From Dongia_B sp964406155 (GTDB taxonomy: Bacteria; Pseudomonadota; Alphaproteobacteria; Dongiales; Dongiaceae), in NCBI GenBank assembly GCA_964406155.1, contig CAYOQR010000020.1:13592-77591 (forward strand): a stretch of 64,000 bases of DNA. The letters are read 5' to 3'. Under the pieces are notes generated by a model. That model had not been told where the DNA came from and did not search any database. It saw only the letters and a list, made by a program, of their open reading frames with translations. Each line of letters opens with the position of its first letter. The first letter of the stretch is position 1. Of the stretch, positions 1 to 8,161 are shown one piece after another. Made by a program: the position numbers and the translations under genes.

Positions 1-104
1 TGGCGCGATTGCTGCGGATCGAACGCCTTCGTATTCGTCTGCCGCGATCCGGCCCAAGAGGCCTGACAAGAAGAACGAATAATGAAATTCACAGTGGAGG
101 CATT

Positions 105-947
105 ATGATCAACTCGTTTCTCAAGGCCGGTCAAATCGCAGCTCTCGGCCTTGGCCTGGTTCTGACCGTCGCGGCCAGCAAGGCCGAAGCCGATTCCGAC
201 GTCATCAAGTTCGGTTTCGCCCAGGAGCCCTATCCGCCCTTCGCCAGCCAGGATTCCTCGGGCAAATGGGTCGGCTTCGAGGTCGACCTGATGGATGCGG
301 TCTGTACCGCCATCAAGGCCAAGTGCCAGCTCGTGCCGATCGCCTGGGACGGGATCATCCCCGCCCTGAACGAGAAGAAGATCGATGTGATCTGGGCCTC
401 GATGTCGATCACGCCGGAACGCAAGCAGGTGATCGACTTCACTGACAAGTATTACAACAGCCCGGCCGAGATCATCGGCCCGAAGGGTGACGGCGTGAAG
501 ATCAGCATCGTCCCCGATCCCGACGGCAAGGGCGGCAAGATCGCCAATCCCGCCGACGCCAAGGGCAAGATCATCGGCGTCCAGACCTCGACCATCCATG
601 CGAACTACATTCAGAAGTATTTCGGCAAGGATGCGGAGATCAAAGTCTATGACACCCAGGACAATGCCAATGCCGACCTGGTGGCCGGCCGCATCGACCT
701 GATCATGGCGGATTCCGTCGCCTTGGCCGATTTCCTGAAAACCGACCAGGGCAAGAACATCGAAGTGAAAGTCACGATCCCCGATAACCCGCTGCTGGGC
801 GAAGGCGTCGGCGGCGGCGTGCGCAAGGGCGACGACGCCCTGAAGGCGAAGCTGAATGAGGGCATCAAGGCGGTGCGTGCCAGCGGCGAATACGACAAGA
901 TCGCCAAGAAGTATTTCGACTTCAATATCTACGGGGCCGAAGGATAA
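105..947 (+). CDS. Amino-acid ABC transporter, periplasmic substrate-binding protein
   Basis: This 280-residue protein binds an amino acid in the periplasm and delivers it to the permeases encoded just downstream. The start at 105 is chosen because a GGAGG ribosome site sits at 96-100; a longer reading from position 9 has no such site. The N-terminus is a typical signal peptide (charged start, hydrophobic stretch, cut near AEA). The mature part has the SBP_bac_3 pattern, with PYPPFAS and VGFEVDLMDAV near the front and GKIIGVQTST in the middle, as in the lysine/arginine/ornithine and glutamine binding family. The ligand is inferred from family only. An intercistronic hairpin follows the gene. 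Confidence 0.93.
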   Translation: MINSFLKAGQIAALGLGLVLTVAASKAEADSDVIKFGFAQEPYPPFASQDSSGKWVGFEVDLMDAVCTAIKAKCQLVPIAWDGIIPALNEKKIDVIWASMSITPERKQVIDFTDKYYNSPAEIIGPKGDGVKISIVPDPDGKGGKIANPADAKGKIIGVQTSTIHANYIQKYFGKDAEIKVYDTQDNANADLVAGRIDLIMADSVALADFLKTDQGKNIEVKVTIPDNPLLGEGVGGGVRKGDDALKAKLNEGIKAVRASGEYDKIAKKYFDFNIYGAEG

Positions 948-1032
948 GGAGACCGAGGGGGAAGCCGTCTCCACGGCTCAACCTAAACGGGAACCTGACC
1001 TGACTGCGGCGGGCTCACCTGGAGTTGGATCA

Positions 1033-1066
1033 CCGGAAGCGGCAAGGCATGCGCCGCCGCTTCCGG
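1033..1066 (+). terminator. Intercistronic hairpin between binding protein and permease genes
   Basis: A perfect 11-bp inverted repeat (1033-1043 with 1056-1066) encloses a 12-nt loop in the 285-bp gap between the binding protein and the first permease. There is no T-run after it, so it is better read as an RNA-stabilising or attenuating stem than as a full terminator. Such stems often keep binding protein expression above permease expression in ABC importer operons. Confidence 0.6.
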
Positions 1067-1232
1067 CCCGTATCCCGCTTCGGCGTAAGCTCGCCGCTGC
1101 CATTCTTTTATTCCTTTCGATCATATCGATGGGATTGCCGGCCATCACTGCTTGACAGTCGCTCAACAAGAAGCAAGAAAGCATTGATCGCGGGATTGAA
1201 CCGGCGGCAGCGATAACAGGGGAATAGGCGGA

Positions 1233-1949
1233 ATGCCCGAGCAATCCAATTGGTCGCTTTTGTTCGAAACCGGATGGATCGACCAGATTCTGGCCGGCAT
1301 GCTGGTAACCGTTCAGATCTCCGTCACCGCCTATGCCGTGGGCTTCTGCTTCGGTCTCCTCGGCGCCGCCGCCAAACTGAATGGCAACCGCCCCGTCCTC
1401 TGGATCGCCGACCTCTACACCACGATCATCCGGGCAGTGCCCGAATTGCTGTTGATCCTGCTGCTCTATTACAGCGGCACCTCCGCCCTGAAGGCCCTGC
1501 TGGTCGGTGTCGGCATCGCCGGCGAGGATATCCAGATCAGCGGCTTCGCCGCCGCCGTCGGTGCGCTGGGCTTCATCTACGGCGCCTATATGACGGAAAT
1601 TCTGCGCGGCGCCATCCAGGCGGTGCCGAAAGGGCAGATGGAAGCGGCGCGTGCCTTCGGCATGCATCCCAACCTGCGGTTCCGGCGCATCCTCTTCCCC
1701 CTGATGCTGCGTTATGCCCTGCCCGGCATGGGTAACCAGTGGCTCAACATCACCAAGGACAGCGCCCTCATCATCGTCGTCGGCAGCGTCCAGGAATTGC
1801 TGAGCGCCGGATCGACCGCGGCCGGCGCCACCAAGAAGTATCTCTTCTTCTACAGCGTGACGGCGGCCTTCTTCCTGATACTGACCGTGATCTCGATGAT
1901 CGTTCTGGCGATGCTGGAACGGCGGGTCAATCGCGGTACGCGGCGATAA
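1233..1949 (+). CDS. Amino-acid ABC transporter permease 1
   Basis: A 238-residue inner-membrane permease of the HisM/GlnP type. Hydrophobic segments begin around residue 18 and recur to the C-terminus. The EAA-type loop that contacts the ATPase is visible at about residues 135-160 (KGQMEAARAFGMHPN followed by FRRILFPLMLRYALPG). The likely start is 1233, with a purine-rich GGGGAATAGGCGG stretch just upstream. It is followed after 11 bp by a second permease, and the two probably form a heterodimer. No ATPase gene lies in the window downstream, so it may lie upstream of the window or elsewhere. Confidence 0.93.
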   Translation: MPEQSNWSLLFETGWIDQILAGMLVTVQISVTAYAVGFCFGLLGAAAKLNGNRPVLWIADLYTTIIRAVPELLLILLLYYSGTSALKALLVGVGIAGEDIQISGFAAAVGALGFIYGAYMTEILRGAIQAVPKGQMEAARAFGMHPNLRFRRILFPLMLRYALPGMGNQWLNITKDSALIIVVGSVQELLSAGSTAAGATKKYLFFYSVTAAFFLILTVISMIVLAMLERRVNRGTRR

Positions 1950-1960
1950 GGACGGCAGCG

Positions 1961-2701
1961 ATGAGCGATCCCTTTACCTTCATCTTCACCGTCGTCCTGC
2001 CGAAGTTGCTGCAGGCCGTCCCGATCACCCTGGCCCTGACGGCGATCTCCTGCGTCATCGGCAACGGCCTGGCCGTGCCGATCGCCCTCGCCCGGGTCTC
2101 GCGCAATCCGCTGCTCTGGCTGCCCAGCTACGTCTATATCCTGCTGATGCGCGGCACGCCGCTGATCGTGCAGATCTATCTGATCTATTACGGCCTCGGC
2201 CAGGTGCTGCCGCAAACGGGATTACGGCAGACCTTCCTGTGGCCCTATCTGCGCGAGGGCTTCTGGTACGCCATCTTCGCCCTCAGCCTGAATACCGCCG
2301 GCTATACCGGCGAGATCCTGCGCGGCGCCATCCAGGCCGTGCCGCATGGCGAGATCGAGGCCGGCAAGGCCTTCGGCATGTCGCGGTGGCTGATCCTGCG
2401 CCGCATCACCCTGCCCCGCGCCGTCCGCATCTGCCTGCCGACCATGAGCACGGAAACCATCCTGCTGCTGAAATCGACATCGCTGGCGGCAACCATCACG
2501 GTGATGGATGTGCTGGGCACGGCGCGCTGGATCCAGAAGCAGACCTTCCGCATCTACGAGCCGCTGATCGCCGCCGGCCTGATCTATGTCACCCTGGTTT
2601 TCGTGCTGACCCGGCTTCTGAATTACCTGGAGCGGCGGCTCAATCGCGACCGCGACCAGCCGGCCCCATCGGAATCCCTTACCACCCTGGGAAACGCCTG
2701 A
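1961..2701 (+). CDS. Amino-acid ABC transporter permease 2
   Basis: A 246-residue inner-membrane permease of the HisQ/HisM family, partner of the preceding gene. The start is the ATG at 1961, 11 bp after the upstream stop; an in-frame extension to 1739 only shadows the upstream gene. Membrane segments are clear, including one at residues 20-45. The ATPase-contact loop reads HGEIEAGKAFGMSRW followed by LILRRITLPRA, which matches the family signature. The C-terminus ends in a short polar tail. Together with the binding protein this gives an importer lacking only its ATPase. A strong hairpin at 2741-2767 follows. Confidence 0.93.
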   Translation: MSDPFTFIFTVVLPKLLQAVPITLALTAISCVIGNGLAVPIALARVSRNPLLWLPSYVYILLMRGTPLIVQIYLIYYGLGQVLPQTGLRQTFLWPYLREGFWYAIFALSLNTAGYTGEILRGAIQAVPHGEIEAGKAFGMSRWLILRRITLPRAVRICLPTMSTETILLLKSTSLAATITVMDVLGTARWIQKQTFRIYEPLIAAGLIYVTLVFVLTRLLNYLERRLNRDRDQPAPSESLTTLGNA

Positions 2702-2740
2702 ACCGCGGGAATGCCTGAACCTGGGGAACGCAGAAAACAC

Positions 2741-2767
2741 AACGCCGCCGATGACCTCGGCGGCGTT
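2741..2767. terminator. Hairpin terminator between convergent genes
   Basis: A perfect 11-bp stem (2741-2751 with 2757-2767) and a 5-nt loop lie between the end of the importer operon and the end of phaR, which is transcribed towards it. It can serve both directions. The T-tract is weak on both sides. Confidence 0.65.
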
Positions 2768-2818
2768 GTCATTTCGGGTCAGCTTGATGTGCCGTGCCGG
2801 ATGGCGGCAGACGGGAGC

Positions 2819-3490
2819 CTATTCGCTCTTGCCGCCACCGCCCTTGGTCAGGCTTTCCAACTGCCGCTGCAGGGCCTGCATCTGCGATTTGAGGTCGGAG
2901 AGCTCATCTGCGGCCGGCTTCTCGTTGGCGGCCGGGGCCGAGCCTGGGGCCGACGTCGGGCTTGAAGCGGAGCGCGGCGGCTCCGCCATGCCGTTCCCCG
3001 TCGGCTTCGACATCGGCATGCTGAAAGGCGTCCACATCCGCATCGCCTGTTCGAAGAAGGAGATGTTCTGCTTCGACATTTCTTCCAGGCGATCCAGCGG
3101 CATGATGCCGCCGAAGCTGTTCTTCATATAATCGCGGAACTGCTCCTGGTTGCGGGAGAAGCTGTCCATGCTCTGCTCGAGATAGCGCGGCACCAGCAAT
3201 TGCAGATTGTCGCCATAGAGGCTGATCAACTGGCGCAGGAAATTGATGGGCAGCATGTTCTGCCCCTTGGCCTCTTCCTCGACGATGATCTGGGTCAGGA
3301 CCGAGCGGGTGATATCCTCGCCGGACTTGGCATCCTCGACCGTGAAATCCAACCCCTCGCGCACCATCTGCGCCAGATAGTCCAACGTTACATAGGAGCT
3401 GGTCGCGGTATTGTAGAGACGCCGGTTGGCGTATTTCTTGATCCGGACCGGGGGCGTCGTCTTGGCGCCCGTTTCACTGCCGACAGCCAT
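2819..3490 (-). CDS. phaR: PHA synthesis repressor PhaR
   Basis: A 223-residue DNA-binding regulator of PHA accumulation. PhaR-family proteins bind both DNA and PHA polymer, so transcription of phasin and PHA genes is released when granules form. The N-terminal PHB_acc_N DNA-binding domain is clear (RIKKYANRRLYNTATSSYVT). A PHB_acc domain follows (RYLEQSMDSFSRNQEQFRDY). The C-terminus has an Ala/Pro-rich linker and a short coiled coil (LKSQMQALQRQLESLTK). The ATG at 3490 is preferred because AAGGA lies about 11 nt ahead of it; an in-frame TTG at 3499 sits right on that site. It is divergent from the PHA synthase genes, with a TGC/GCA-rich gap between them. Confidence 0.93.
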   Translation of the reverse strand: MAVGSETGAKTTPPVRIKKYANRRLYNTATSSYVTLDYLAQMVREGLDFTVEDAKSGEDITRSVLTQIIVEEEAKGQNMLPINFLRQLISLYGDNLQLLVPRYLEQSMDSFSRNQEQFRDYMKNSFGGIMPLDRLEEMSKQNISFFEQAMRMWTPFSMPMSKPTGNGMAEPPRSASSPTSAPGSAPAANEKPAADELSDLKSQMQALQRQLESLTKGGGGKSE

Positions 3491-3560
3491 CGAATTCAAT
3501 CCTTCCCCACACCCATTTGACCGGCTGTATTCCCAAATACACCGGCTTGCCTAGGAGCAT

Positions 3561-3603
3561 AGCAGGTTTTGCCCTGCTTTTGGCAATGCGGTAGCTGCAT
3601 TGC
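3561..3603. promoter_or_regulatory. Candidate PhaR operator region
   Basis: The gap between the divergent phaR and PHA-associated gene has two inverted repeats rich in TGC/GCA: AGCAG (3561-3565) with CTGCT (3574-3578), and GCAATGC (3583-3589) with GCATTGC (3597-3603). PhaR of Paracoccus is known to bind TGC-rich DNA, so autoregulation here is a reasonable inference. No binding data can be drawn from sequence alone. Confidence 0.5.
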
Positions 3604-3624
3604 GAAGATGCAACAGGCGTGCCT

Positions 3625-4314
3625 ATGATGCTTCCCATGACGGATCAGAAACCACCGGTCGACTTGGCCGATCTGGCGAAAAAGCTGCTGGATCTCTGGC
3701 AGGACCAGCTTGCGGCCCTGGCAGCGGATGCCGATGTGGCGCAGCAGATGGCCCGCCTTTCCGCGGCATTCCTGCAGATCTCGACGGGGCCCATACCTGG
3801 CGGCCCCATACCTGGCAACTCCATGCCGGGCGGTCCGGCCTGCACGCCCTTTGCAGGCATCAATCCATGGTTGGCCGGACAATGGCCGATGACCGGATTC
3901 GGTGCGGCTGGCGCGGGATGGCCCGGTTCCGAAACAACTGCCGGAGGCATGTACGGTGCGCGACAGGCAAGAGGCGAACGGCAACCCGGCCCATCAACAT
4001 CCGGAAACGCATCGCCTGGATCCACAACGACCGGATCCGCGACAACCGGATTTGCGACGACTGGGCCCGCGACCGCTGCCGCTGCATCTCAGCCTGAGCC
4101 TGGCGAGTTGGAGCAACTCCGCGCTCGTCTTGCCGAGCTTGAACATCGTCTGGCAACACTTGAAGGAACAGGCGGCGGGAAACGCCCCGGCGGCCGGTCC
4201 AAATCCAAGACCGCCAAGCCTGCCGGTGCCGCCAAATCTGGCGCAGGCACTACGCGAGATCGGACCGCAACTCGACGCAGCCGATCCGGCAGCCCTGGCC
4301 CGAGCGCTCAATGA
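3625..4314 (+). CDS. PHA-associated hypothetical protein (PhaM/phasin-like), overlapping phaC
   Basis: A 229-residue protein (from ATG 3625) just upstream of the PHA synthase. Its front end is helical and charged (VDLADLAKKLLDLWQDQ, LAALAADADVAQQMARL). The middle is Gly/Pro/Thr-rich, including a run of SATTGFATTGPAT type repeats. Next comes a short coiled coil (ELEQLRARLAELEHRLATLE), then a basic Lys/Arg/Ser tail. Coiled coil plus basic tail recalls PhaM-like proteins that bind PHA synthase and DNA, but I recognise no full domain, so the role is inferred from position. ATG codons at 3628 and 3637 are other possible starts. Its last 359 bp are also read in another frame by phaC. Confidence 0.65.
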   Translation: MMLPMTDQKPPVDLADLAKKLLDLWQDQLAALAADADVAQQMARLSAAFLQISTGPIPGGPIPGNSMPGGPACTPFAGINPWLAGQWPMTGFGAAGAGWPGSETTAGGMYGARQARGERQPGPSTSGNASPGSTTTGSATTGFATTGPATAAAASQPEPGELEQLRARLAELEHRLATLEGTGGGKRPGGRSKSKTAKPAGAAKSGAGTTRDRTATRRSRSGSPGPSAQ

Positions 4315-5398
4315 CGAAGGCCATCGCCGGCTGCAGGATTTCCTGACCGGCGTCCTCGCCTATCGCAGCAATCCCCCGCCTCCCCGCCGCGACCGCCCCT
4401 TGCTGTGGCAGCAAGGCTCGACGCGCCTCCTCGATTACCGTTCATCAACGCCGGCACGGCCCGATGCGCCGCGTATTCTCGTCGTTCCCTCGCTGGTCAA
4501 CCGCTATTACATTCTCGATCTCGATCCTACCGCCAGTTTCCTCGATTACCTGGCCCAGGCGGGCCTGCAGCCTTTCGTGGTGGATTGGGGCAAACCCGGC
4601 GCCACGGAAAGCGCCTTCACCCTCAGCGATTACATCGCCGGCCGCCTGATCCAGGCCTATGACATGGTCCGACAGCAGCCCGGCGGACCGATCATCCTGG
4701 TCGGTTACTGCATGGGCGGCGTGTTAGCACTGGCACTGCCGCAACTGATCGCGACGGGCGCCGGCACACGCGCCAATGCAGGCGCCGCCGATCTCGCCGG
4801 GCTGGTCCTGTTGGCGACGCCCTGGGACTTCCATGCCGGACAGGCCGGACAGGCGCAGCTCCTCGCCGCCCTCGGTCATGCGCTGGAGCCACTGATGCAG
4901 GTGCTGGGCGAATTGCCCGTCGACGTGCTGCAATGCCTGTTCTCCGTGCTCGATCCCTTCCAGGTGCCGCGCAAGTTCCAGCACTTCGCCACGCTCGATC
5001 CGGCCAATGCCAAGGACCAAGTCGCAGCAGGCCGTTTCACCCTGCTGGAAGATTGGCTGAATGACGGTGTCCCGCTGGCCCCCAAGGTGGCGCGCGAATG
5101 TCTGCTCTCCTGGTACGGCGACAACGCCACGATGCGGAAGACCTGGCAGGTCGGCGGCACCGCCATCGATCCGGCCGGCCTGCACCTGCCGAGCCTGGCG
5201 ATGATTCCGGCCAATGACCGCATCGTCCCGCCGGAGAGTGCCCTGGCCCTGAGCCGTTCGCTGCCGAACGTTGTCGTCGACAAGCCGGCAGCCGGGCATA
5301 TCGGCATGATGGCCGGTAGCCGCGCCGCGCAGACGATCTGGCCGCGCATCGTCGATTGGATCGCCGGGGTCGCTGCCGGTCATCAAAACGTCGCTTAG
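3956..5398 (+). CDS. phaC: Poly(3-hydroxyalkanoate) synthase-like alpha/beta hydrolase (PhaC)
   Basis: A 480-residue PHA polymerase-type protein that joins hydroxyacyl-CoA units into polymer. The lipase-like box has the synthase form GYCMGG, giving nucleophile Cys252, with Asp421 (PANDRIVP) and His448 (AAGHIGMM) completing the triad. LLWQQGSTRLLDY, VVPSLVNRYYILDL and FVVDWGKPG match the alphaproteobacterial synthase-like family. The start is placed at GTG 3956 because GGAGG lies at 3943-3947, 8 nt upstream, and because the reading upstream of position 4226 (PLHLSLSLASW onward) fits my memory of related N-termini. The first 359 bp lie inside the preceding gene in another frame. Confidence 0.85.
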   Translation: MRDRQEANGNPAHQHPETHRLDPQRPDPRQPDLRRLGPRPLPLHLSLSLASWSNSALVLPSLNIVWQHLKEQAAGNAPAAGPNPRPPSLPVPPNLAQALREIGPQLDAADPAALARALNDEGHRRLQDFLTGVLAYRSNPPPPRRDRPLLWQQGSTRLLDYRSSTPARPDAPRILVVPSLVNRYYILDLDPTASFLDYLAQAGLQPFVVDWGKPGATESAFTLSDYIAGRLIQAYDMVRQQPGGPIILVGYCMGGVLALALPQLIATGAGTRANAGAADLAGLVLLATPWDFHAGQAGQAQLLAALGHALEPLMQVLGELPVDVLQCLFSVLDPFQVPRKFQHFATLDPANAKDQVAAGRFTLLEDWLNDGVPLAPKVARECLLSWYGDNATMRKTWQVGGTAIDPAGLHLPSLAMIPANDRIVPPESALALSRSLPNVVVDKPAAGHIGMMAGSRAAQTIWPRIVDWIAGVAAGHQNVA

Positions 5399-5520
5399 AG
5401 CCGGATGCGATCCACCCCTCGCGGCAGCCGCTAAGTTACGCCTTGCGCTCCGCCGACGGAGTCCCTACCGTTCTTGCTGCACTGCACATTCGCAGCAACG
5501 GAAATCAGGGAGTATCCACA

Positions 5521-6696
5521 ATGACCGACGTCGTCATCACGGCCGCGGCCCGCACCCCAGTCGGTTCCTTCAACGGGGCCTTGGCCGGCCTGCCAGCCCA
5601 TGATCTGGGCAAAATCGCCATTGTCGAAGCGCTGAAGCGCTCCAAGGTCGATGCGGCCGAAGTATCGGAAGTCATCCTGGGCCAGATCCTGACCGCCGGC
5701 ACCGGCCAGAACCCGGCCCGCCAGGCGGCGATGCTGGCCGGCATCCCGGCGGAGAAGACCGCCTATCAGATCAACCAGCTCTGCGGTTCCGGCCTGCGCA
5801 CCGTGGCGCTCGGCTACCAGGCGATCCGCAACGGCGATTCCGAGATCGTCGTTGCCGGCGGCCAGGAAAGCATGAGCCAGGCGCCCCATGTCATGCATCT
5901 GCGCAACGGCGTGAAAATGGGTTCGGCCGAGATGCTGGACACCATGATCCATGACGCCCTGACCGACGCCTTCAATCACTACCATATGGGTGTCACCGCC
6001 GAGAACGTGGCGCAGCGCTGGCAGATCACCCGCGAGCAGCAGGACCAGTTCGCCCTCGCCTCGCAGAACAAGGCGGAAGCGGCGCAGAAGGCCGGCAAGT
6101 TCAAGGACGAGATCGTCCCCGTCACCATCAAGACCCGCAAGGGCGATGTGGTGGTCGAGGCCGACGAATATCCGAAGCATGGCACTACCCTGGAGACGCT
6201 GCAAAAGCTGCGCCCCGCCTTCCTCAAAGAGAACGGCACGGTCACCGCGGGTAATGCCTCCGGCATCAATGACGGCGCCGCCGCTTTGGTGCTGATGTCG
6301 GCCGCCAATGCCTCGAAGCGCGGCCTGGCGCCACTCGCCCGCATCGTCTCCTGGGCGACGGCCGGCGTCGATCCGGCGGTCATGGGCTCGGGCCCGATCC
6401 CGGCCAGCCGTGCCGCCCTCGCCAAGGCGGGTTGGAAGCCGGACGATCTCGATCTGATCGAGCTCAACGAAGCCTTTGCCGCCCAGGCCTGCGCCGTCAA
6501 CAAGGACATGGGCTGGGACCCGGCCCGGGTGAACGTCAATGGCGGTGCCATCGCCATCGGCCATCCGGTCGGCGCCTCGGGTGCCCGCGTCCTGACCACG
6601 CTGCTGCATGAAATGCAGAAGCGGGATGCGAAGAAGGGCCTCGCCACGCTTTGCATCGGCGGCGGCATGGGCATCGCCCTTTGCGTCGAGCGCTGA
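5521..6696 (+). CDS. phaA: Acetyl-CoA C-acetyltransferase (beta-ketothiolase)
   Basis: A 391-residue thiolase that condenses two acetyl-CoA to acetoacetyl-CoA, the first step of PHB synthesis. All catalytic parts are seen: acyl-accepting Cys88 (NQLCGSGLR), His348 (GHPVGASGAR) and Cys378 (CIGGGMG). The length is that of the PhaA family. The start at 5521 opens the conserved MTDVVITAAARTPVG; a longer in-frame reading to 5356 has no family support. It sits between phaC and phaB, and the order phaC-phaA-phaB indicates one biosynthetic unit. A 19-bp tandem repeat runs through the stop codon into the gap beyond. Confidence 0.97.
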   Translation: MTDVVITAAARTPVGSFNGALAGLPAHDLGKIAIVEALKRSKVDAAEVSEVILGQILTAGTGQNPARQAAMLAGIPAEKTAYQINQLCGSGLRTVALGYQAIRNGDSEIVVAGGQESMSQAPHVMHLRNGVKMGSAEMLDTMIHDALTDAFNHYHMGVTAENVAQRWQITREQQDQFALASQNKAEAAQKAGKFKDEIVPVTIKTRKGDVVVEADEYPKHGTTLETLQKLRPAFLKENGTVTAGNASGINDGAAALVLMSAANASKRGLAPLARIVSWATAGVDPAVMGSGPIPASRAALAKAGWKPDDLDLIELNEAFAAQACAVNKDMGWDPARVNVNGGAIAIGHPVGASGARVLTTLLHEMQKRDAKKGLATLCIGGGMGIALCVER

Positions 6697-6758
6697 ACTT
6701 CGCGTCGAACGCTGAACTTTGTGTCGAGTGCTGATCTTTGTGCCGAGCACTGACCAGC
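6683..6758 (+). repeat. Four-copy degenerate 19-bp tandem repeat at the end of phaA
   Basis: Copies start at 6683, 6702, 6721 and 6740 and share the pattern GYGTCGARYGCTGAACTTY. The first two differ at two positions and the later copies diverge further. The first copy contains the last codons and stop of phaA, so the array grew out of the gene end into the phaA-phaB gap. Confidence 0.8.
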
Positions 6759-6847
6759 ACCGACATCGAGGTCGACCTAAGACAAGCGTGACCGATCGAG
6801 ACACGCATCAATGAAAGCGACCATCAGGAGTCGCATGGGAGGTAAGA

Positions 6848-7570
6848 ATGAGCAGAGTAGCAGTGGTGAGCGGTGGCACTCGTGGCATCGGCGCGGCGAT
6901 TTCCGCCGCGCTGAAAGCCGCCGGGTACAAGGTCGCGGCGAATTACGCCGGGAATGATGCGGCCGCCAAGGCCTTCCAGCAGGAAACCGGCATCGCCGTC
7001 TATAAATTCGACGTCGCCGACTTCAAGCAATGCCAGGAGGCGATCGGCCGCATTGTCAAGGATCTCGGACCGGTCGATATCGTCATCAATAATGCCGGCA
7101 TCACCCGCGATGGCACCATGCATCGCATGACGCCGGAGCAGTGGGAACAGGTGATCCACACCAATCTCAGCTCCTGCTTCAATATGTGCCGGGCCGTGAT
7201 CGACGGCATGCGCGAGCGCGGTTTCGGCCGCATCGTCAATATCGGCTCGATCAACGGCCAGGCCGGGCAATACGGCCAGGTGAACTACGCCGCCGCCAAA
7301 TCCGGCATCCACGGCTTCACCAAGGCCCTGGCCCAGGAAGGTGCCGCGAAGAACATCACCGTCAATGCCATCGCTCCCGGCTATATCGATACCGACATGG
7401 TGCGGGCGGTGCCGCCGGAAGTGCTGCAGAAGATCATCGCCAAGATTCCGGTCGGCCGTCTCGGCAAGGCGGAAGAGATCGCCCGCGGCGTTCTCTTCCT
7501 GGTTGCCGACGATGCCGGTTTCGTCACCGGATCGACTCTGTCGATCAATGGCGGCCAGCATATGTATTGA
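6848..7570 (+). CDS. phaB: Acetoacetyl-CoA reductase
   Basis: A 240-residue short-chain dehydrogenase that reduces acetoacetyl-CoA to (R)-3-hydroxybutyryl-CoA with NADPH, supplying monomer to PhaC. The nucleotide site is GGTRGIG near residue 9, the structural NNAG is at 81-84, and the catalytic Ser134 (NIGS), Tyr147 and Lys151 (YAAAK) are present. The substrate-side patch GQAGQYGQVNY is typical of PhaB. A strong GGGAGGT ribosome site lies just before ATG 6848. The 151-bp gap from phaA holds the 19-bp repeat array. It is convergent with the next gene, with only 12 bp between their ends. Confidence 0.96.
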   Translation: MSRVAVVSGGTRGIGAAISAALKAAGYKVAANYAGNDAAAKAFQQETGIAVYKFDVADFKQCQEAIGRIVKDLGPVDIVINNAGITRDGTMHRMTPEQWEQVIHTNLSSCFNMCRAVIDGMRERGFGRIVNIGSINGQAGQYGQVNYAAAKSGIHGFTKALAQEGAAKNITVNAIAPGYIDTDMVRAVPPEVLQKIIAKIPVGRLGKAEEIARGVLFLVADDAGFVTGSTLSINGGQHMY

Positions 7571-7582
7571 GGCGGCTGTACC

Positions 7583-8092
7583 TTAGGGTACCGCGTCTTT
7601 CTTCTTCCAATCCCCACCCTGGTTCCACCAGCGGTGGGGATTGTCTTTATCATCGAGGCCGCGCGACCTGCTGGCCACGATCTCTTCCACGGTGATGACC
7701 GGCTCCTGATAGCTGTGAACCGCGAAGATCGCCTCCGCCACCCGTTCCAGCAGATCGCGGTCGCGCTCGAGCTGGAAACTCACCTCGACCACGCCGGGGC
7801 GTAGCCGTGTCTCGGTTTCCGGCCCCGCCGCGGCCCCCTCCAATGGGCGATAGCGTTCGGTTCCGCCCGCCGCCTGATAGGCGCAGCGATCATAAGCCCC
7901 CATCCGCAGCGGCGTGACGGCACAGACCTGCTGCATGATGCGCTCGACATCCTCGGGCGGCGCCTGGAAACCGACACGCCAGAGCGGCTCGAAGCGAATG
8001 GACCGCGTCGTCAGGCCCTGTTTCATGATCTCCCGAGGCGCAATCTCCTGAGACGCTATCTCCGGGCTGGCCGTTTTTATCTGCTGTTGCAT
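7583..8092 (-). CDS. YqfO/CutA-like (NIF3-associated) small domain protein
   Basis: A 169-residue protein. The start at 8092 is preferred over 8206 because GGAGA lies just upstream. After a polar 25-residue N-terminus, the core (WRVGFQAPPEDVERIMQQV, RMGAYDRCAYQAAG, VEVSFQLERDRDLLERV) resembles the CutA-like domain inserted in YqfO/NIF3 proteins, found alone in many proteobacteria. The HSYQEPVITVEEI segment near residue 120 fits that family. Biochemical function is unknown. Its upstream region has a palindrome (8162-8182) that recurs upstream of the WYL regulator and the exporter, so it is probably under that regulator. Confidence 0.7.
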   Translation of the reverse strand: MQQQIKTASPEIASQEIAPREIMKQGLTTRSIRFEPLWRVGFQAPPEDVERIMQQVCAVTPLRMGAYDRCAYQAAGGTERYRPLEGAAAGPETETRLRPGVVEVSFQLERDRDLLERVAEAIFAVHSYQEPVITVEEIVASRSRGLDDKDNPHRWWNQGGDWKKKDAVP

Positions 8093-8161
8093 GGTCTCTC
8101 CATTCCGGACACTTGGGCCCGGCAACAATTGGGGGAACGCTGCCATGGTAGTGACATGCCC

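Noticed and set aside
7609..7641. Inverted repeat AATCCCCACC with GGTGGGGATT as a terminator of phaB
   Set aside because: It lies inside the end of the convergent YqfO-like coding region and has no following T-run, so coding constraint explains it as well.
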